From contig CAWHFM010000002.1 of NCBI GenBank assembly GCA_963828505.1, positions 60,122 through 124,121 of the forward strand: a stretch of 64,000 nucleotides of DNA, in the 5' to 3' direction. Positions 60,858 through 64,000 of this stretch are shown here, one piece after another; within the stretch, counting starts at the first letter, position 1, and every line of letters starts with the position of its first letter. A program made the position numbers and the translations under genes. Source of the DNA: Bog-473 sp963828505 (GTDB lineage Bacteria > Actinomycetota > Acidimicrobiia > Acidimicrobiales > RAAP-2). The notes under the pieces are model-generated. The model ran no database searches. It had not been told where the DNA came from and worked only from the letters and a program-made list of their open reading frames with translations.

Positions 60858-61982
60858 GTGCACAACGAGCTATGCGAGCGTCTCGGGATTGAGTTCCCGA
60901 TCTTCGCCTTCACCCACTGCCGCGACGTGGCCGCGGCCGTCACCAACGCGGGCGGCATGGGCGTGCTCGGCGCCGTCGGGTTCAGCGCCGACGAGCTCGA
61001 GGTAGAGCTGAACTGGCTCGACGAGCACGTCGGTGACCGGCCCTACGGGGTCGACATCGTCATACCCGGCAAGTACGAGGGGATGGGCGAGCTCGACCCG
61101 GTGAAGCTCGAAGAGGAGCTGAAGGCCATGATCCCCGACGAGCACCGGACCTTCGCCAAGAAGATCCTGGCCGACCACGGCGTGCCCGAGATCGAAGGCG
61201 GCCCGCGCCGCGAGCTGCTGGGTTGGACGGCAGCCACCGCGGCTCCCCTGGTCGACGTCATCATGCGCCACGAGAAGGTCAAGCTGGTCGCCAACGCGTT
61301 GGGAACGCCGCCGGACGACGTCATCGCACAGGTCCACGACCACGGGATGCTGGTCGCGGCGCTGGCGGGTTCGGTCAAGCACGCCCTGAACCACAAGTCG
61401 GCCGGCGTCGACATCGTGATCTGCCAGGGCTCCGAGGGTGGCGGCCACACCGGCGACGTCGGGTCCATCGTGCTCTGGCCCGAGGTCATCGACGCGGTGG
61501 CGCCGCTCCCCGTACTGGCGGCCGGGGGTATCGGCTCGGGCCGGCAGATGGCGGCCGCCATGGTCATGGGTGCCTCGGGCGTGTGGACGGGGTCGCTGTG
61601 GCTGACGGTCGAGGAGGCCAACGTGCCGCCCAAGCAGATGGAGTCGTACCTGAAGGCGACGTCGCGCGACACCGTGCGCTCACGCTCTTTCACGGGCAAG
61701 CCGTGCCGCCTGCTCAAGAACGACTGGACGGACGCGTGGGAGGCGCCGGGGAACCCCAAGCCGCTCGGCATGCCGCTGCAGATGATGGTCGCCATCGAGT
61801 GCGTGTCGCGCGGCCACGCCTACCCCGAGGAGGCGCGGGACGTGAACTTCAACCCGTGCGGTCAGATCATCGGACAGGCGACGAGCGTGCGGCGCACCAG
61901 GGATGTGGTGCTCGGGATGGTCGAGGATTACATCGAGGCGGTCGAGCGCCTGAGGCTGGTGGACGAGGGCGCGACAGCCTGA
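60858..61982 (+). CDS. Nitronate monooxygenase / 2-nitropropane dioxygenase family (FMN-binding TIM barrel)
   Basis: A 374-residue protein. It has MGVLGAVGFSADELEVELNW near residue 35, the catalytic His-containing KHALNHKSAGVDIVICQGSE, GGHTGDVGSIVLWPEV and VLAAGGIGSGRQMAAAMVMG (FMN phosphate site), then SYLKATSRDTVRSRSFTGKP. Some relatives oxidise nitronates; others are enoyl or sterol reductases. GTG 60858 follows AGGAGGTC. A KstR-like box suggests lipid or sterol catabolism. The nitroreductase gene follows 40 bases downstream. Confidence 0.88.
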   Translation: MHNELCERLGIEFPIFAFTHCRDVAAAVTNAGGMGVLGAVGFSADELEVELNWLDEHVGDRPYGVDIVIPGKYEGMGELDPVKLEEELKAMIPDEHRTFAKKILADHGVPEIEGGPRRELLGWTAATAAPLVDVIMRHEKVKLVANALGTPPDDVIAQVHDHGMLVAALAGSVKHALNHKSAGVDIVICQGSEGGGHTGDVGSIVLWPEVIDAVAPLPVLAAGGIGSGRQMAAAMVMGASGVWTGSLWLTVEEANVPPKQMESYLKATSRDTVRSRSFTGKPCRLLKNDWTDAWEAPGNPKPLGMPLQMMVAIECVSRGHAYPEEARDVNFNPCGQIIGQATSVRRTRDVVLGMVEDYIEAVERLRLVDEGATA

Positions 61983-62022
61983 ACGGGACGTCTGGTTTGA
62001 CCAGGACCTAGTGTCGGTCCTC

Positions 62023-62700
62023 ATGGACCTCTACGAAGCGCTTTACACGACACGGGCCATGCGCAGGGTGCGGCCCGACCCCATCCCCGCCGACGTGCAG
62101 GCCCGCATCCTCGACGCGGCGATCCGGGCCCCGTCGGGCGGCAACTCGCAGAACTGGCGCTTCCTGCTCCTCGACGATCCGGCCCAGAAGGCGGCTCTCG
62201 CCCCGCTCTACCGCGACGCCATGGGCAAGCTTTGGACCTCGGTCTACAAGGCGCAGGTCGACGCGGCCGAGGCGGACCCGGACAATCCCGAGTCGGTGCA
62301 GTTCAAGAAGATCCAGCGGTCTGCTCAGTGGCTCGCCGACAACTTCGAAACGGCTCCGCTGTACCTGTTCCCTTTCGCCCAGCACGATCCGACGGGCGGG
62401 TCCATCTATCCCGCGGTATGGAGCGCGATGCTCGCGGCTCGAGGCGAAGGTGTGGGAAGTTGCCTCACCGCGTTGCTCCAGTTCTTCCACCCAGCGGAGA
62501 CCTTCGAGATCCTGGGCGTGCCGACCGACCAGGGCTGGAACCTCTCGGGCACCGTGAGCTTCGGCTATCCGACCGGCCGCTGGGGGGTCGCCCACCGTCG
62601 TGCCGCCCACGACGTGACCTACCGGAACACGTGGGGCGAGGCAGCGGGGTTCGAGGCGCACGAGCCCCTGTGGACGGGACAAGCGGGACAGACGGGCTGA
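62023..62700 (+). CDS. Nitroreductase-family protein (FMN-dependent)
   Basis: About 225 residues. MDLYEALYTTRAMRRVRPD, APSGGNSQNWRFLLL and GEGVGSCLTALLQFFHP are nitroreductase-fold motifs for FMN and NAD(P)H. Members of this subfamily often act as flavin oxidoreductases in coenzyme or xenobiotic metabolism. Two starts are possible: GTG 62011 with AGGA upstream, or ATG 62023, eight bases after TAGTGT, a leaderless arrangement. It probably shares an operon with the nitronate monooxygenase. The stop lies in a 9-bp tandem repeat. Confidence 0.87.
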   Translation: MDLYEALYTTRAMRRVRPDPIPADVQARILDAAIRAPSGGNSQNWRFLLLDDPAQKAALAPLYRDAMGKLWTSVYKAQVDAAEADPDNPESVQFKKIQRSAQWLADNFETAPLYLFPFAQHDPTGGSIYPAVWSAMLAARGEGVGSCLTALLQFFHPAETFEILGVPTDQGWNLSGTVSFGYPTGRWGVAHRRAAHDVTYRNTWGEAAGFEAHEPLWTGQAGQTG

Positions 62701-62745
62701 ACGGGCTGAACGGGCTGAACGGGCTGAACGGGCTGAACGGGCTGA
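62694..62745. repeat. 9-bp tandem repeat GGGCTGAAC, about six copies
   Basis: Five full GGGCTGAAC units and one partial unit. The TGA stop of the nitroreductase gene lies within the first unit. One frame would read Gly-Leu-Asn repeats if readthrough occurred, but no gene is supported there. Confidence 0.85.
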
Positions 62746-62845
62746 CGATGTCGACCTCGGTGGAGTGGCACCGCCAATAAACCCTTTCTCATTCTGTCAA
62801 CATCGCTGCTCCTTCCGGCGCCGGTGGCCGGACCGTTCTCGGGAC

Positions 62846-64000
62846 GTGATCGACCCCGAGCCTGAGCCGGCGTGGAAGAAGTCGACGGAACAGATTCGAG
62901 ACGACATCTCGCACGTGGGTCGGGAGATCGCCGCCCAGACGGGCCGGCTCATGGAGCTACTGGGCGAATTCGGGCGGCGCGAAGGGTTCCGCGAGGACGG
63001 AGCGACCTCGCTCGAGACCTGGACCGCCGAACACTGCGGGGTATCGCTCACCACGGCGCGCGCCTGGTCTCACGTGGCCGAGCGACTGGACGATCTGCCT
63101 CGGCTGGCCGAGGCGCTGAGCGAAGGTGAAGTGACCTTCGACAAGGTCCGAGCTGTCGTCGACTCGGCCACACCCGAGACCGACGAAGAGCTGCGGGATG
63201 CGGCTCGGAAGTGCTCCGTTCGGGATCTCGCCGCCCACGTTCGGGCCTCGAAACGACCTGATCCGACGCCTCCGGGCCGAAACGCTCGAACGTTGCGTTT
63301 CAACGACACTCACCGAACGATCACCGCTCAACTCTCACCGGAGAACTACGCGGAGGTGAAGGCCCTCCTGGAGAACACGGCGAAACGGATTGAGGCTGAC
63401 CGGGACACCAGATGGGACCAGCGTCTCCACGACGCCCTGCTACTACTCCTCCGCGCCGCGACCGGGAGCGGATCGAACTCCCCGTACGGGGCTGGCGGGT
63501 CTCCCGGGTCCTTCTTCGTCGTAGTCCATGTGCCTCTGTCAACGCTCCTCTCCGATTCCGGCGAGTTCTCGGACCTGGCCGGCGAACTCGAGGCGGGCGG
63601 GTACCTGCACTGCGACGTGGTCCGGCGCCTCTCGTGCGACTCGACGATCGCGCTCGGGATCGACGACGACGTCGGACGGACCATGTACGAAGGGCGAGCG
63701 CAACGATCGCCCTCCCCCGCACAACGGCGAGAAGTCCTGCGGCGGGATCGGCACTGCCGGTTCCCGGGCTGCACGAACGCGACTTTTACCAACGTGCACC
63801 ACCTCACCCTGTGGAGCGCGGGAGGTAGAACGGACCTCCCCAACCTCGTGCTCCTATGCGAGCATCATCACCACCTGGTCCATTCGACAGGCTGGTCCGT
63901 GTCGGGGAACGCGAGCGACGAACTCAAGTTCGTCGGTCCGAACGGTCGTGTCAGTTCGTCGAGACCGTCTCGCCTCTGGACTGTCGTCACGGCGCCGGGC
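62846..64000 (+). CDS. DUF222/HNH endonuclease domain protein (13E12 family), 3' end cut by the window
   Basis: An open frame of 385 codons runs from GTG 62846 to the right edge. The N-terminal two thirds are DUF222-like (RLMELLGEFGRREGF, WTAEHCGVSLTTARAWSHVA, GEVTFDKVRAVVDSATPETD). The HNH part has the zinc-type pair in RDRHCRFPGCTN and the catalytic VHHLTLWSAGGRTDLPNLVL, then LCEHHHHLVH. The 13E12 family is abundant in actinomycetes and has no settled role. No strong ribosome site precedes the GTG. The end, and any tail, is missing. Confidence 0.85.
   Translation, partial: MIDPEPEPAWKKSTEQIRDDISHVGREIAAQTGRLMELLGEFGRREGFREDGATSLETWTAEHCGVSLTTARAWSHVAERLDDLPRLAEALSEGEVTFDKVRAVVDSATPETDEELRDAARKCSVRDLAAHVRASKRPDPTPPGRNARTLRFNDTHRTITAQLSPENYAEVKALLENTAKRIEADRDTRWDQRLHDALLLLLRAATGSGSNSPYGAGGSPGSFFVVVHVPLSTLLSDSGEFSDLAGELEAGGYLHCDVVRRLSCDSTIALGIDDDVGRTMYEGRAQRSPSPAQRREVLRRDRHCRFPGCTNATFTNVHHLTLWSAGGRTDLPNLVLLCEHHHHLVHSTGWSVSGNASDELKFVGPNGRVSSSRPSRLWTVVTAPG

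Overview
This window is a GC-rich, densely packed stretch of chromosome from a member of the Actinomycetota. The evidence is a MshC-type mycothiol ligase, the phosphatidylinositol mannoside set (PgsA, PatA, PimA), an F420:NADP oxidoreductase, an InhA-like enoyl-ACP reductase, menaquinone genes, many GTG starts, and a 13E12-type DUF222/HNH protein. Much of the gene order matches mycobacteria as I know it: thrS - HIT - pgsA - patA - pimA - pdxS - pdxT - yebC - ruvCAB - yajC/secD/secF - relA - hisS/aspS - alaS - ruvX - mltG - aroE. Lineage below phylum cannot be fixed from the window; an uncultured deep branch such as Acidimicrobiia is an inference. I saw no rRNA, tRNA, CRISPR array or insertion sequence.

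Layout. 1-2.4 kb: end of a MaoC-like gene, then menaquinone genes (MenG/UbiE, isochorismate synthase). 2.4-6.8 kb: two-component system, polyprenol-phosphate mannosyltransferase (frameshifted) and AI-2E/PerM-type protein (frameshifted). 6.9-16.4 kb: flippase-like protein, methyltransferase, polyphosphate kinase, two SEDS proteins, a DMT exporter, a MhuD-like haem-degrading enzyme, a bifunctional nuclease-family protein and an MscS channel. 16.4-28.2 kb: a long leftward run of aroE, mltG, ruvX, alaS, rarA, aspS, hisS and relA. 28.3-42.9 kb: SecF/SecD/YajC, an ABC exporter, RuvB/A/C, YebC, a secreted duplicated-domain protein, PdxT/PdxS, an M48 protease and PimA.

42.97-46.76 kb is an accessory island separating pimA from patA, which are adjacent in mycobacteria. 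It holds two tandem copies of a cassette of about 1.4 kb. Each copy has a conserved 5' leader with a possible small ORF and hairpins, a gene for a secreted protein of about 275 residues that I do not recognise, and a long perfect hairpin terminator. Between the copies lies a phased array of ACAGAGAAT words; 7-bp tandem repeats lie outside each end. This is the best candidate here for something undescribed.

46.76-64 kb: PatA, PgsA, a cupredoxin, EF-G2, a lipoprotein, a flippase-like protein, HIT hydrolase, ThrS, MshC, F420 reductase, InhA-like FabI, an ABC exporter, nitronate monooxygenase, nitroreductase and a truncated DUF222/HNH gene.

Two window-wide patterns stand out. Several genes have a TAnnnT -10 hexamer ending 6-8 bases before the start codon, as expected for leaderless transcripts. 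Four conserved genes (mannosyltransferase, AI-2E/PerM, ruvB, pdxT) each carry a net +1 frameshift, most simply explained by sequencing or assembly error.
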